Positions 45,087-54,355 of a stretch of DNA of 64,000 nucleotides are shown one piece after another. The notes under the pieces were generated by a model. It saw only the letters and a list, made by a program, of their open reading frames with translations, ran no database searches and was not told the DNA's origin. The stretch covers positions 1 through 64,000 of the forward strand of contig JAFQEL010000031.1 of assembly GCA_017399065.1 (NCBI GenBank), written 5' to 3'. Origin of the DNA: Clostridia bacterium (GTDB lineage Bacteria; Bacillota; Clostridia; Oscillospirales; Acutalibacteraceae). A program made the translations under genes and the position numbers. Positions within the stretch are counted from its first letter, which is position 1. Each line of letters begins with the position of its first letter.

Positions 45087-45650
45087 TCAGTCAAGAAGTT
45101 TTTTTCCGAAGCAGGCGTCGTCATGGTCGAGCGACAAAAGTGTAAAATTATGTTTCTTGTAAAAACTCATCGCTCTTTCATTTCGTGGGCCGCAGGTAAG
45201 ACAAACGCCCTTGATGCCCTTTTGCGCAAGGTGAGCGCAGAGAGTATCGACAAGCTTGCCGCCCATACCCATACGCTGATATTCCGGAAGAATGTCAACG
45301 TGAAAATGTGCAGGATATTCCTCCTTGAAGTCCTCCTGACGGAGATAAGCCGTAGAAGCCCATTCGTATCGGTCTTCGCCGTAACTATCGGAGCGCGGAA
45401 GATATTCCCTGTCGAAAATTTCCTTGAAGCTGTCAAAGTTTTCGGCACAGATTATATAGCCGACTGCCTTGCCGCCGTCATCCAGCACAAAGCAGTTTTC
45501 GGGCTCGTGCTCGATGTAATAGTTGCAGAAGGTATTGAGGTAAAACTGACCGGTAAGAAAATCCGGTACTTCTTCGGGACCGTCGCTGTTGTGACAGACA
45601 AAGTGTACTGCTTCGCGGTCTTTTTCTTCATATTTTCTTATGGACACCAT
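45087..45650 (-). CDS. GNAT acetyltransferase of the OGA type, paralogue 2
   Basis: 187 residues from ATG 45650 (GGTGGTGA site). Same layout as the gene at 29925: MVSIRKYEEKDREAVHFV, ENCFVLDDGGKAVGYIICAENFD, YPAHFHVDILPEYQRMGMG and AMSFYKKHNFTLL. It is the first gene of the minus-strand cluster, 36 bases before the Rossmann-like gene, and divergent from ceramidase-like paralogue 3. An open frame extends 30 codons upstream without a ribosome site. Confidence 0.8.
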   Translation of the reverse strand: MVSIRKYEEKDREAVHFVCHNSDGPEEVPDFLTGQFYLNTFCNYYIEHEPENCFVLDDGGKAVGYIICAENFDSFKEIFDREYLPRSDSYGEDRYEWASTAYLRQEDFKEEYPAHFHVDILPEYQRMGMGGKLVDTLCAHLAQKGIKGVCLTCGPRNERAMSFYKKHNFTLLSLDHDDACFGKKLLD

Positions 45651-45778
45651 TAAAATCACCACCCTCAATCCGGTATACAGAACGCTGAGCAACCTAAGAA
45701 GTGACAGCTCAGCAGTATCTGACAGAATTAAAGATAGCATAAAATAAATAAATTTTCAATAAAAATCTTACAATAAGC

Positions 45779-45806
45779 TTGAAAATTTTTGAATAAAGTG
45801 TATAGT
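45779..45806 (+). promoter_or_regulatory. Promoter of ceramidase-like paralogues 3 and 4
   Basis: TTGAAA at 45779-45784 and TATAGT at 45801-45806 with a 16-base spacer, followed by GAGGAGG and a TTG start. Confidence 0.6.
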
Positions 45807-45829
45807 AAAATTAACGAGGAGGCGGTTTT

Positions 45830-47302
45830 TTGAAATTCAAGGACAGATTGCTTAAGAGTGCAGTCGGCACGCTTTCAAATACTATTCTTTCCACTATGCC
45901 TAAACGTTTCTTCATAACACGCGAAGAAGCTGACAGGTATATGAAGACCGGTGACAAGGTTTTTACTTATGAACCGGGTGAAAAATGGACCTGCGGCTTT
46001 GGCAAGACAGTATATACCCCCGATGATTATGACAGAAAAACCTATTATATTGCCGGATATGATTCCGATAATCCCGTAAAAGGAGTGCTCGATGATCTGT
46101 ATGCAAGAGCGGTTTACCTCGATGACAACAGGGGCAACGGCGGTGCGGTTTTCTGTGCGCTTGATTGCGTGGGTATAAGCAGGAGAGACATAAACGATAT
46201 AAGAAAGGCTGTTATTGAAAGCGGCAGACTGGGACAAGTCAAATCGATCAATATTTCTTCAACACATACACACGCAGGAATCGACACCCAGGGACTCTGG
46301 GGCGAAAAAATTTACAAATGCGGTAAAGACAAGGGCTTTATGGAAAGCTTGAAAGAGAAGGCGGCACAGGCGATTGTTGCGGCATACGAGAACAGAAAAG
46401 ACGGCAAGCTTTTTATGGGTCACACTGCCGTTGAAGATATGCAGGCTGATGTAAGAACACCTGTAACTTACGACAAAAACCTTACAAGATTCCGCTTTTC
46501 GCCCTATGACAGATCGGGTGATGTTTACATATTAAATTTTGCTTCACACGCTGAGCTTCTCGGTACTACCTCACTGGTCAGTGCGGATTTCCCTGCATAC
46601 CTGATAAAAGAAATTGAGGAAAGTGTGCCCGGTTCTGAGGCTGTTTTCTTTAACGGTGCCGTAGGCGGTATGATCTCGGCAAAAGAAATTAAAAAGGTTT
46701 ACAGAGACTCCATAGACTGCGAAGCATATATGAAAGGCTTCGGTAAGCAGTTAGGTCAGATAGCGCTTTCGATTGAAAACGAAACGCAGATTGAGCCTGT
46801 ACTGAACATAAAGTCAAAGGGTATTACCGTACCGGGGGATAATACCGTTCTGATTCTTGCCAGATACCTCAATGTTCTAAATAACGACCTGATGAGGACA
46901 GAAAAAAGGAACAGGGTGTGTATTTATTCAGAGGTAGGCTATATGGAGCTTGGTAATAAAGATGCGGCTGTTTTCCTGATACCGGGTGAACTCTTCCCCG
47001 AGCTTTTCAACGGAGAATTCCTCACGGAAAAAGACAGTGCAAATCACAGACTGTCAAGCTACAAAAAAGTGCTTGCCGATATGACGGACTGCAAGCATAA
47101 ATTTGTTATCGGTCTTTGCAATGACGAGCTGGGTTATATTGTTGCGGAAAATGACTTTCTGCTGAACGAAACCTTGCCTTACATAAATAAAGCGACCGAT
47201 GATATGGACAGAGATCACTACGAGGAAACAAATTCGACGGGCCCCGAAACGGGAAAAATCATTCTTGACGAAACAGAAAAGCTGATTAAATCGGTACATT
47301 AA
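45830..47302 (+). CDS. Neutral ceramidase-like protein, paralogue 3
   Basis: 490 residues beginning at TTG 45830 behind GAGGAGG. The N-terminus (MKFKDRLLKSAVGTLSNTIL) is only weakly hydrophobic, so export is unclear. Conserved: YYIAGYDSDNP, ALDCVGISRRDINDIRK, SSTHTHAGIDTQGLWG, NFASHAELLG, IPGELFPE, LCNDELGYIVAEND, HYEETNSTGPET. The GDVSPN site is GAVGGMISAK. Closest relative in the window is paralogue 2, so the two operons arose by duplication. It is cotranscribed with paralogue 4 (34-base gap). Confidence 0.8.
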   Translation: MKFKDRLLKSAVGTLSNTILSTMPKRFFITREEADRYMKTGDKVFTYEPGEKWTCGFGKTVYTPDDYDRKTYYIAGYDSDNPVKGVLDDLYARAVYLDDNRGNGGAVFCALDCVGISRRDINDIRKAVIESGRLGQVKSINISSTHTHAGIDTQGLWGEKIYKCGKDKGFMESLKEKAAQAIVAAYENRKDGKLFMGHTAVEDMQADVRTPVTYDKNLTRFRFSPYDRSGDVYILNFASHAELLGTTSLVSADFPAYLIKEIEESVPGSEAVFFNGAVGGMISAKEIKKVYRDSIDCEAYMKGFGKQLGQIALSIENETQIEPVLNIKSKGITVPGDNTVLILARYLNVLNNDLMRTEKRNRVCIYSEVGYMELGNKDAAVFLIPGELFPELFNGEFLTEKDSANHRLSSYKKVLADMTDCKHKFVIGLCNDELGYIVAENDFLLNETLPYINKATDDMDRDHYEETNSTGPETGKIILDETEKLIKSVH

Positions 47303-47336
47303 AGACCAAAATTAAACGATAAGGGAGATATAACAT

Positions 47337-49076
47337 ATGAAAAAACGTTACCGTTCCGCTATCGCATTTTTTCTTGTATTTACAGTTATTTTTTCTGCAA
47401 ATTCAACAGTGGCGTATGCAAAGAGCGAAAAGAGCGGACCCATTTATGCCGTAACGGATATTCTCGGAGGCATTGTTGACGGTGCAATCAGGCTGTTGGG
47501 ATTTTTGGCTCCTACTCCCGATTATCCGACGGTTGAAGAGTATTTTTCGACAGACAGTGAAAATTTCTATGAAGGAACAACGGAATTTATAGACGAAGCT
47601 GCTGACGGAGCAAAGTGGTCTCTCGGCTTCGGCAAGGAAAGCGTAGTTCCCGAAAATCTTCGTGACGGAAGTAAAAAATATTACACTGGCGGATATTTTA
47701 CCCAGAAGGTAGACGGAGTTTTTGACGACCAGAAGGCGGTTGCGATTGCACTTAACGACGGTTCGGGCAGAGGCACATCCGTTTTTGCTTCAATTGACGG
47801 TGTCGGCGTAAATAATGCGGATATCCGCGCCATAAGGAAAGCTGTTGAGCAAAAACTCAAGGATAAAGGAATTGACAGCGATATTAATGCCATCAACATT
47901 AACGCAACACATTGCCATACGGTTATTGATACACAGGGCATAGGCCTTGACCTGTTGCCGAAAATTTTTCTCAGCTTCTTCGGCGGAGCAAAAAGATCGA
48001 TGAATACCGATTTCCTTGAGGTAATGATTGACCGCACATCGGATGCAATTGTTGAAGCATATATGAATAAGGAAACGGGTTCGCTGTATTATTTTGAAAC
48101 CGTCGGTATGGGCAAGGATGAGGAAAACGGTCTGTATCTTGATGATGAATACCCGTATCTCGTAAACAAGAGATATTATACCGAAGGATATCAGAATTTG
48201 TTTGCCTGCTTCAAGTTCGTTCCCGACGATGAAGATTCTGCGGCTACGGTTTTTGCAAATATCGGTGCACATCCCACGATAGTTGATGAAACCACAAGTC
48301 TTCTTTCCGCAGACTTTCCTGCGTTTATGGAAGAAAAAATCAACGGTGAGGGTATGAACTTTATGTTTATCCAGGGTGCACAGGCTCCTGTTTCCGTTAA
48401 CAAATGGGCTGATACGCCTGAGGTGACCAATAAAGAGGTTGAAGCAAAAATCGCTGAAAATCCCACGGCAAAGGATTATGAAACAGCTATACTCTACGGC
48501 TATGAGTATGCAAGGCTCATACTGGAAGCACAGGATAATCTGAAAGAAATCGAGCCTATACTCAATGTCAGGATGACTGAGTATGCCATACAGCTTGAAA
48601 CCGGTCTTTTCGGCTACGGCGCAACGGAAGGTTTTATCGGCACGACGACGGTAGAGGATTCTTCAAGTGAAACCGGATATTCGATTATTACGGAAGCGGG
48701 CTATATAGAAATAGGCAAGGATATCGTTCTGCTTACCGCTCCCGGCGAAATCGTACCTCAGCTTATTTACGGAAACGTTGTTTCGGCAGAGGAGTCATAC
48801 CTTGGTACGGAATGGACCTGCGAAATAACATCAAGCCTTATTCCCGAGGGCAAAACTGTTCTTGTTATGGGCCTTTGCAACGATGCAATAGGATATATCA
48901 TGCCCGATAACGATTTCGCACACTTTATCACAGATATAATCTGGGATATAGACGGTGCAGATAAGGTGTTCGGTCCTTATCACAGACATTATGAAGAGAT
49001 GCTCTCGGCAGGAAGCTCGGCAGGCTCAACCACCGTTTCCGTGCTCAATGAGCTTGTAAAAAGTGCTAATCAGTAA
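47337..49076 (+). CDS. Neutral ceramidase-like protein, paralogue 4 (long, secreted)
   Basis: 579 residues with a classical signal peptide (MKKRYRSAIAFFLVFTVIFS, cleavage near VAYA). Larger than the others by insertions around residues 180-290. Keeps NATHCHTVIDTQG, NIGAHPTIVDE, TAPGEIVPQ and LCNDAIGYIMPDND. At the serine-motif position it reads FIQGAQAPVSVN, so it differs from the other three and retains a Ser close by. HYEEMLSAGSSAGST is the shared C-terminal block. Ends at a terminator. Confidence 0.8.
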   Translation: MKKRYRSAIAFFLVFTVIFSANSTVAYAKSEKSGPIYAVTDILGGIVDGAIRLLGFLAPTPDYPTVEEYFSTDSENFYEGTTEFIDEAADGAKWSLGFGKESVVPENLRDGSKKYYTGGYFTQKVDGVFDDQKAVAIALNDGSGRGTSVFASIDGVGVNNADIRAIRKAVEQKLKDKGIDSDINAININATHCHTVIDTQGIGLDLLPKIFLSFFGGAKRSMNTDFLEVMIDRTSDAIVEAYMNKETGSLYYFETVGMGKDEENGLYLDDEYPYLVNKRYYTEGYQNLFACFKFVPDDEDSAATVFANIGAHPTIVDETTSLLSADFPAFMEEKINGEGMNFMFIQGAQAPVSVNKWADTPEVTNKEVEAKIAENPTAKDYETAILYGYEYARLILEAQDNLKEIEPILNVRMTEYAIQLETGLFGYGATEGFIGTTTVEDSSSETGYSIITEAGYIEIGKDIVLLTAPGEIVPQLIYGNVVSAEESYLGTEWTCEITSSLIPEGKTVLVMGLCNDAIGYIMPDNDFAHFITDIIWDIDGADKVFGPYHRHYEEMLSAGSSAGSTTVSVLNELVKSANQ

Positions 49077-49121
49077 AACGGGCGTATAATGCTTCCCGTC
49101 AATAAAAAATTAAGATTTGAA

Positions 49122-49169
49122 ATAAAACAGAATGACTCGGATGATGCTTGATTCGGGTCATTTTGTTTT
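49122..49169 (+). terminator. Terminator of ceramidase-like paralogue 4
   Basis: AAAACAGAATGAC (49124-49136) pairs with GTCATTTTGTTTT (49157-49169), with one G-T mismatch, then TAAAA. Upstream in-frame ATG codons of the GH42 gene fall inside this hairpin. Confidence 0.8.
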
Positions 49170-49188
49170 AAAAGAAGGAATGAAAGTA

Positions 49189-51201
49189 ATGGCAAAAAAG
49201 CTTTTTGATTACATAATACACGGTGGTGATTATAACCCCGATCAGTGGATAAGAACCCCGGAAATATGGGATGAGGATATGCGGCTGATGAAGCTGGCTC
49301 ATATAAACAGTGCGACCGTCGGCGTGTTTTCATGGGCAACACTTGAACCTGAAGAAGGCGTTTATAATTTTGAATGGCTTGATACCGTGCTTGATAAAAT
49401 GCATCAGAACGGAATGTCGGCAATACTTGCCACTCCGTCGGGCGCACGGCCTGCCTGGCTTGCCGAAAAATATCCCGAGGTGCTGAGAACCGATGAAAAC
49501 GGTATACGCCGCAAATTCGGTGACAGACACAATCATTGTCTCACCTCACCCGTTTACAGAGAAAAAGTCCGAGGCATCAACAGAATGCTTGCGGAAAGAT
49601 ATAAAAACCATCCCGCTCTGAAAATGTGGCATATTTCAAATGAATACAGCGGAGAATGCCGCTGTGAGCTTTGCCGGGAGGCTTTCAGAAAATGGCTCAG
49701 AGAATATTATCACAACGATATCGATGAGCTGAATTTCAAATGGTGGAACGCGTTCTGGTCGCATTCCTTCAACAGTTTTGATCAGATTAATCCTCCAGAA
49801 AAAAACGGAGAAGACAGCGCGTCGGCTCTTAATCTTGCATGGCAGCGTTTTATAACCGACAGCCACATTTCTTTTTTTGAAAATGAGATTGCACCTTTGC
49901 GTGAAATTACACCCGATATACCGGTTACCACTAACTTTATGAGAAGGTATAACGGCATTGATTATCAGAAATTTGCAGAACACGTTGACCTTGTATCATG
50001 GGATAATTACCCTGCGTGGGATAAGGGTAAAAATCCTGATGAAGCAATTGAAGCGGCGTTTTTACACGATTTTTTCCGTTCATTAAAAAACGGTCAGCCG
50101 TTTTTCCTTATGGAAAGCACACCGTCGCTGGTAAACTGGCAGGATGTCAACAAGCTCCCGAAATCGGGCATAAATGAGCTTGCATCAATCCAGGCCGTTG
50201 CACACGGTGCGGACAGCGTACAGTATTTTCAATGGAGAAAGAGCAGAGGCGGTGACGAAAAATTCCAAGGTGCGGTTATTGACCATTGCGGACACGAAAA
50301 TACAAGAGTTTTCAGAAATGTTGCGAAGATAGGTAAAACACTTGAAGGGCTGAGCGGTGTTGTCGGCACGGAATCCAATAGCAGAGTTGCGGTTATATAT
50401 GACTGGGAAAACGGTTGGGCAGTCAATTTTTTCCGGGGCTATAACAATATCCGCAGAGATTATGTGAAGGAATGCATAAAATGGTATGCTCCGTTTTATA
50501 AGAGAGGCATCAGCGTTGACGTCATTTCGATGCAGGATGATTTTTCAAAATACGATGCCGTTATTGCGCCGTTTCTTTATATGCTTAAGGACGGCACAGA
50601 AGAACGCATTGAAGAATATGTCAGAAACGGCGGTAGCTTTGTTGCAACGTACCTTACGGGTGTGGTTGACACGGATGACCTTTGTAAGCTCGGCGGTTTA
50701 CCTGCAGGAAGGTTGAAGGAGGTTTTCGGTATATGGTGTGAGGAAACCGACGCTCTGCCTGAAGATATTCCGGGCAAAGCCGAATACAATGGCAAAACCT
50801 ACGAAGTGAATCACATATGCGATATCATCCACACAAAAGGAGCAAAAATTCTGGGCGAATACAAAAGTGATTTTTACGCCGGAATGCCTTGCGTTACAGA
50901 AAATGCATTCGGAAAAGGTAAGGCGTATTATGCCGCTTTCAGAAATGATAAGGATTTTGCCGACGATTTCTGTCAGATGCTGATTTCTGCTGAGTCCATC
51001 GCGTCTGATGCAAATATCATTTGCGGTGAAGACGTATTTCTAAGAAAACGCGGCGATAACGTATTTGTTATGAACTTTGCCGATGACGAAAGAGAAATTA
51101 TCTTTGATAAGGAATATATAAACGCAGTTACGGGTGAAACCGTTTGCGGCAGAACGACCCTGCCAGTCTGCGGTCATCTTGTTATTAGCTGTGCTGAATA
51201 A
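49189..51201 (+). CDS. Beta-galactosidase, glycoside hydrolase family 42
   Basis: 670 residues from ATG 49189, with AAGGA ten bases upstream; earlier in-frame ATG codons lie in the terminator. GH42 marks: HGGDYNPDQW (11-20), WHISNEYSG with acid/base Glu152, the zinc cysteines C117, C157, C159 and C162, and the nucleophile Glu309 in FFLMESTPS. C-terminal trimerisation and beta domains follow. No signal peptide, so it is cytoplasmic. It forms a single-gene unit with its own strong bidirectional terminator. Confidence 0.95.
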   Translation: MAKKLFDYIIHGGDYNPDQWIRTPEIWDEDMRLMKLAHINSATVGVFSWATLEPEEGVYNFEWLDTVLDKMHQNGMSAILATPSGARPAWLAEKYPEVLRTDENGIRRKFGDRHNHCLTSPVYREKVRGINRMLAERYKNHPALKMWHISNEYSGECRCELCREAFRKWLREYYHNDIDELNFKWWNAFWSHSFNSFDQINPPEKNGEDSASALNLAWQRFITDSHISFFENEIAPLREITPDIPVTTNFMRRYNGIDYQKFAEHVDLVSWDNYPAWDKGKNPDEAIEAAFLHDFFRSLKNGQPFFLMESTPSLVNWQDVNKLPKSGINELASIQAVAHGADSVQYFQWRKSRGGDEKFQGAVIDHCGHENTRVFRNVAKIGKTLEGLSGVVGTESNSRVAVIYDWENGWAVNFFRGYNNIRRDYVKECIKWYAPFYKRGISVDVISMQDDFSKYDAVIAPFLYMLKDGTEERIEEYVRNGGSFVATYLTGVVDTDDLCKLGGLPAGRLKEVFGIWCEETDALPEDIPGKAEYNGKTYEVNHICDIIHTKGAKILGEYKSDFYAGMPCVTENAFGKGKAYYAAFRNDKDFADDFCQMLISAESIASDANIICGEDVFLRKRGDNVFVMNFADDEREIIFDKEYINAVTGETVCGRTTLPVCGHLVISCAE

Positions 51202-51202
51202 A

Positions 51203-51246
51203 AAAAGCCCGCTTCATCGGAATTACCGTGAAGCGGGCTTTATATG
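51203..51246. terminator. Bidirectional terminator, GH42 and ECF-S gene
   Basis: AAGCCCGCTTCATCGG (51205-51220) with CCGTGAAGCGGGCTT (51226-51240), A run before and TTTAT after; serves both convergent genes. Confidence 0.9.
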
Positions 51247-51250
51247 TTGC

Positions 51251-51790
51251 TTAAAGCTTTTTATCAATAAGCTTTGTTTTTTCCGTAAGCATAACGATTA
51301 TAGGGATAAGTACTATCTGGATAACAATTCCCGGCAGTGCGTTGGCAACGGCACCCGCCCAGAAAGCGGAGAACCCGAATTCCGTTGCATCGAGTCCCAT
51401 ACAGCAGAACTGCACTATGCCCCATACAAGTCTGCCTGCAATCATTGACAACACAAGAGAAACATAAATGTTAATCTTCTTTTTCGGGAGCACGCGGTAC
51501 AGAATGCCCGACATAAGACCGTAAACTGCCAGCTCGAACGACATGGCAAAAGCTTTAGGAAATAAGGTCGGCATACCGAGAGTGAATGAGCGAAGCAGAG
51601 GAGCGACGGCTCCTACAATAAATCCCCACGGTCCGCCGCAGAAATATCCGCACAGAATTACGGGAATGTGCATCGGACACAGCATTGAACCAATCTGAGG
51701 AATCTGCCCCGTTAAAAAAGGCAATACGTAAGCGAGGGCGAGAAACATTGCGGATAATGCAACGTTGAGTGTGGTCTTTCTTTTTTTCAT
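51251..51790 (-). CDS. ECF transporter S component
   Basis: 179 residues, five to six membrane helices, of the substrate-binding S component type used with a shared EcfAAT module. LCPMHIPVILCGYFCGGPWG and GAVAPLLRSFTLGMPTLFPKA are family blocks. The vitamin or metal bound is not evident, and no EcfA/T genes are in the window. The 170-base leader holds an AAGGTG/GCACCTT hairpin with T run (about 51825-51865), which could be an attenuator or a riboswitch expression platform. AAAGGA precedes the ATG. Confidence 0.85.
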   Translation of the reverse strand: MKKRKTTLNVALSAMFLALAYVLPFLTGQIPQIGSMLCPMHIPVILCGYFCGGPWGFIVGAVAPLLRSFTLGMPTLFPKAFAMSFELAVYGLMSGILYRVLPKKKINIYVSLVLSMIAGRLVWGIVQFCCMGLDATEFGFSAFWAGAVANALPGIVIQIVLIPIIVMLTEKTKLIDKKL

Positions 51791-51824
51791 GGGAAGTCCT
51801 TTCTTTTTTGACTGAAAAACAAAA

Positions 51825-51865
51825 AGGTGCGGTTATCTCTTCTGAGAAAACAACACCTTCACAGT
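51825..51865 (-). promoter_or_regulatory. Leader hairpin upstream of the ECF-S gene
   Basis: On the minus strand AAGGTG...GCACCTT closes a loop with an inner TTTCTC/GAGA pair and is followed by TTTTTG, about 35 bases before the ECF-S start. Terminator-like. I could not match the upstream leader (to about 51950) to a known riboswitch. Confidence 0.45.
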
Positions 51866-51961
51866 ATCGTACAGTCATTATGTGATATATAGCTTATAAA
51901 GAACTTCAGTTCCGTTAATTATTCTTCTGAATAACAAAAGTATTATATCATTGGAATTGAC

Positions 51962-52381
51962 TTAGTTCAAGTGGTTATTTATAATTTCTTCAAGTTTGTA
52001 CAGTGCATCCTCAATCAGCACGGAAAGCGTCTGTTTCGTGATACCTGCAACAAGATTATCGCACTTGTTTATCGGAATGAGAATGCGTACGGCATTGCTC
52101 TGACCTACAGCCCTTGCCGCTTCGGGTGTGATTTCGCCAAGCAAAGCATCGGCAATAACAATTCCGATAGGTCCTATGATAACATCGGCTTTTCTGCAGG
52201 CGACAATTACAGGGTTTTCTCCGGTTGCCGCTTTTTTTGCGCCCGCCTTTACCATTGCGGTTGTTGCGGCGGCATTTGTGCCGACTGCTGTCAAATCGAT
52301 ATCTGGATATTTACCGATGATTTTTTTAATTATCTGACTTCCGAGCTGACCGCCCTGACCGTCGATTACAAGTATATTCAT
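51962..52381 (-). CDS. DUF3842 family protein
   Basis: 139 residues; MNILVIDGQGGQLGSQIIKK is a Rossmann-like start, with AVGTNAAATTAMVKAGA, IIGPIGIVIADALLGEITP and RILIPINKC as family blocks. Function unknown; DUF3842 occurs in Clostridia and often lies by small metal-related genes. GAGGTG precedes the ATG. Just upstream (52417-52572) is a gene fragment on the same strand. Confidence 0.85.
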   Translation of the reverse strand: MNILVIDGQGGQLGSQIIKKIIGKYPDIDLTAVGTNAAATTAMVKAGAKKAATGENPVIVACRKADVIIGPIGIVIADALLGEITPEAARAVGQSNAVRILIPINKCDNLVAGITKQTLSVLIEDALYKLEEIINNHLN

Positions 52382-52416
52382 AGTTAGTCACCTCAACCAC
52401 ATAGTTTAACGGCTGC

Positions 52417-52572
52417 TCAGGCGGCACTCGTAGCATCGGGTGTGAACACGTCTGTGCCGAGATATGTAACTTCCGGTCCCTTGCCTTCCGTCGTAATTGT
52501 GACAAGATTTTTGCTGATAACGTTTATTACCGTAAGTAAGCCTTCATTAAGAATTTCGTCGGCGTGCCTGCC
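52417..52572 (-). pseudogene. Gene fragment upstream of DUF3842
   Basis: A 51-codon open frame without start codon, ending in TGA, reads HADEILNEGLLTVINVIS, KNLVTITTEGKGPEVTYLG, TDVFTPDATSAA. It is bounded upstream by a stop. The composition looks like real coding sequence, so it is probably the 3' end of a deleted or broken gene. The remainder of the gap to 52705 holds a TATAAT box (52672-52677) for the next gene. Confidence 0.35.
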
Positions 52573-52705
52573 TTATTCAACAGATTACAGTATAACACAG
52601 GTGTGTGTAAATAACAAGGGCGTGTCCCGCGGAATTTAATCAACACTCTTTTATTCGGGATTTGTTTGTGATATAATCGGGATATAAAAATTACGGGGTG
52701 GCAAT

Positions 52706-54226
52706 ATGATAAGCTTTAAGCAGAACAACGAAATTACATACGACGATAAAGATTTGATGGAAGAAAATACCTTTATCGGTGCAGAGGTTGAAAAAAATCC
52801 GATTCCGGATTTCTATGAGATAAAGGATAAGCTTCCGCAGCCGATATGGGAAAATCACAAGGACTATATTGACTGTTACAGGAAGGTGTGGGAGATTGCG
52901 TTCGGTAATCTCTATCAGCCAAAAGAGGGTACGGGTTTTATAACAAATTATATCGATGCTGCGTTTAACGGCTGTATTTTTATGTGGGACTCTGCATTTA
53001 TGCTGATGTTCGGAAAGTATGCCGACAGAATTTTCAAATTCCAGAAGACCTTTGATAATTTTTACTCTCATCAGCACAAGGACGGATTTATCTGCCGACA
53101 GATTGAGGAGGAAACGGGCAACGACGTTTTTGCCCGTCACGACCCTGCCTCAACAGGCCCCGAGGTTATGACCTGGTGTGAATGGGAGTATTACCTTAAT
53201 TTCGGTGACAAGGAAAGACTTGCAAGAGTTTTCCCTTGCCTTGTGGCTTATCACCAGTGGATGCAGGAGCATTTTACATGGCGTGACGGCACTTATTTTT
53301 CATCGGGCTACGGCTGCGGAATGGACAACTGTCCGAGACTTGACGAGAAATATCACGTCTGCTACAGCCACGGACATATGGTGTGGGTGGATGCTTGTAT
53401 GCAGGAGCTCAATGCCTGCAATCTGCTCATAAAAATGGCAAAGGAGCTGGGCAGAGAGGAGTTTATTCCCGAGCTTCATCAGGAGAGTGAGCACCTCTTT
53501 AAAGTTATAAACGAAAAGCTTTGGGACAAAAAAACACAGTTTTATTACGACCTTAAAAATGACGATACCTTCAACGGTGTCAAGCACATCGGCGCTTTCT
53601 GGGCACTGCTTGCAAAATGTGTGCCCGACGACAGAAAAGACGCTTTTATCGCTCACCTCAACAATGAAAATGAATTCAAAACCGAACACAGAGTGCCGAC
53701 ACTTTCAAAGGATCATCCCGAATACAATGCAAAGGGCGGCTACTGGTGCGGTTCCGTCTGGGCGCCGACAAACTATATGGTGCTCAAGGGCCTTGATGCC
53801 TACGGCGAATATGACCTTGCCTATGAAATTGCCTGCGCTCACCTTGATGCGGCGGTAAGTGTGTTCAAGGATACGGGAACTGTATTTGAAAATTACGCAC
53901 CCGAAAAAGCCGAAGGCAAGTTTAAGCAAGGTAAGCCTGCTATCCCCGATTTTGTCGGCTGGTCGGGACTTATTCCGATTTCGGTTATGTTTGAATATGT
54001 TTTCGGTATCAAACCCGATGCAGCAAACAATAAAATCACATGGCACGTAAACCTGCTTGAAAAACACGGAATTGAAAAGTATCCGTTCGGCACTGACGGT
54101 GAACTTACACTTATCTGCGAAGAAAGAAATTCAACCGACGAAAAGCCGAATGTAACAGTAAAATCAAACGTGCCTGTTACGGTTGAAATTATATGGGGCG
54201 ATAACAGAGAAATCTTAAAAGTATAA
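52706..54226 (+). CDS. MGH1/GH63-like glycoside hydrolase
   Basis: 506 residues of an (alpha/alpha)6 barrel like mannosylglycerate hydrolase and GH63/GH37 enzymes. Blocks: GCIFMWDSAFMLMFGKYAD, SHQHKDGFICRQI, DPASTGPEVMTWCEWEYY, GMDNCPR, GYWCGSVWAPTNYM and VGWSGLIPISVMFEYVFG. No signal peptide, so cytoplasmic. GGGGTGG precedes the ATG. Substrate is not clear; the next gene is a Gfo/Idh/MocA oxidoreductase, a frequent partner in glycoside use. Confidence 0.85.
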   Translation: MISFKQNNEITYDDKDLMEENTFIGAEVEKNPIPDFYEIKDKLPQPIWENHKDYIDCYRKVWEIAFGNLYQPKEGTGFITNYIDAAFNGCIFMWDSAFMLMFGKYADRIFKFQKTFDNFYSHQHKDGFICRQIEEETGNDVFARHDPASTGPEVMTWCEWEYYLNFGDKERLARVFPCLVAYHQWMQEHFTWRDGTYFSSGYGCGMDNCPRLDEKYHVCYSHGHMVWVDACMQELNACNLLIKMAKELGREEFIPELHQESEHLFKVINEKLWDKKTQFYYDLKNDDTFNGVKHIGAFWALLAKCVPDDRKDAFIAHLNNENEFKTEHRVPTLSKDHPEYNAKGGYWCGSVWAPTNYMVLKGLDAYGEYDLAYEIACAHLDAAVSVFKDTGTVFENYAPEKAEGKFKQGKPAIPDFVGWSGLIPISVMFEYVFGIKPDAANNKITWHVNLLEKHGIEKYPFGTDGELTLICEERNSTDEKPNVTVKSNVPVTVEIIWGDNREILKV

Positions 54227-54355
54227 AATTAACGTGCAAGAAAATTCTGACGTTGTTTTTTTAAAAGAAACGGATAATATTTCGTCTTTTGTATTGTTTA
54301 TGAGTTTAAGTAGTGATAAAATTAAATCATTATATGATAACGGAGGTCATTTGTT

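Noticed and set aside
49132-49188. Earlier in-frame ATG codons for the GH42 gene
   Set aside because: They lie in the terminator of the preceding gene.
51791-51961. Possible preQ1- or other riboswitch before the ECF-S gene
   Set aside because: The GATAACCGC string looked like a preQ1-II tail, but the remaining consensus is missing; kept only as a leader hairpin.
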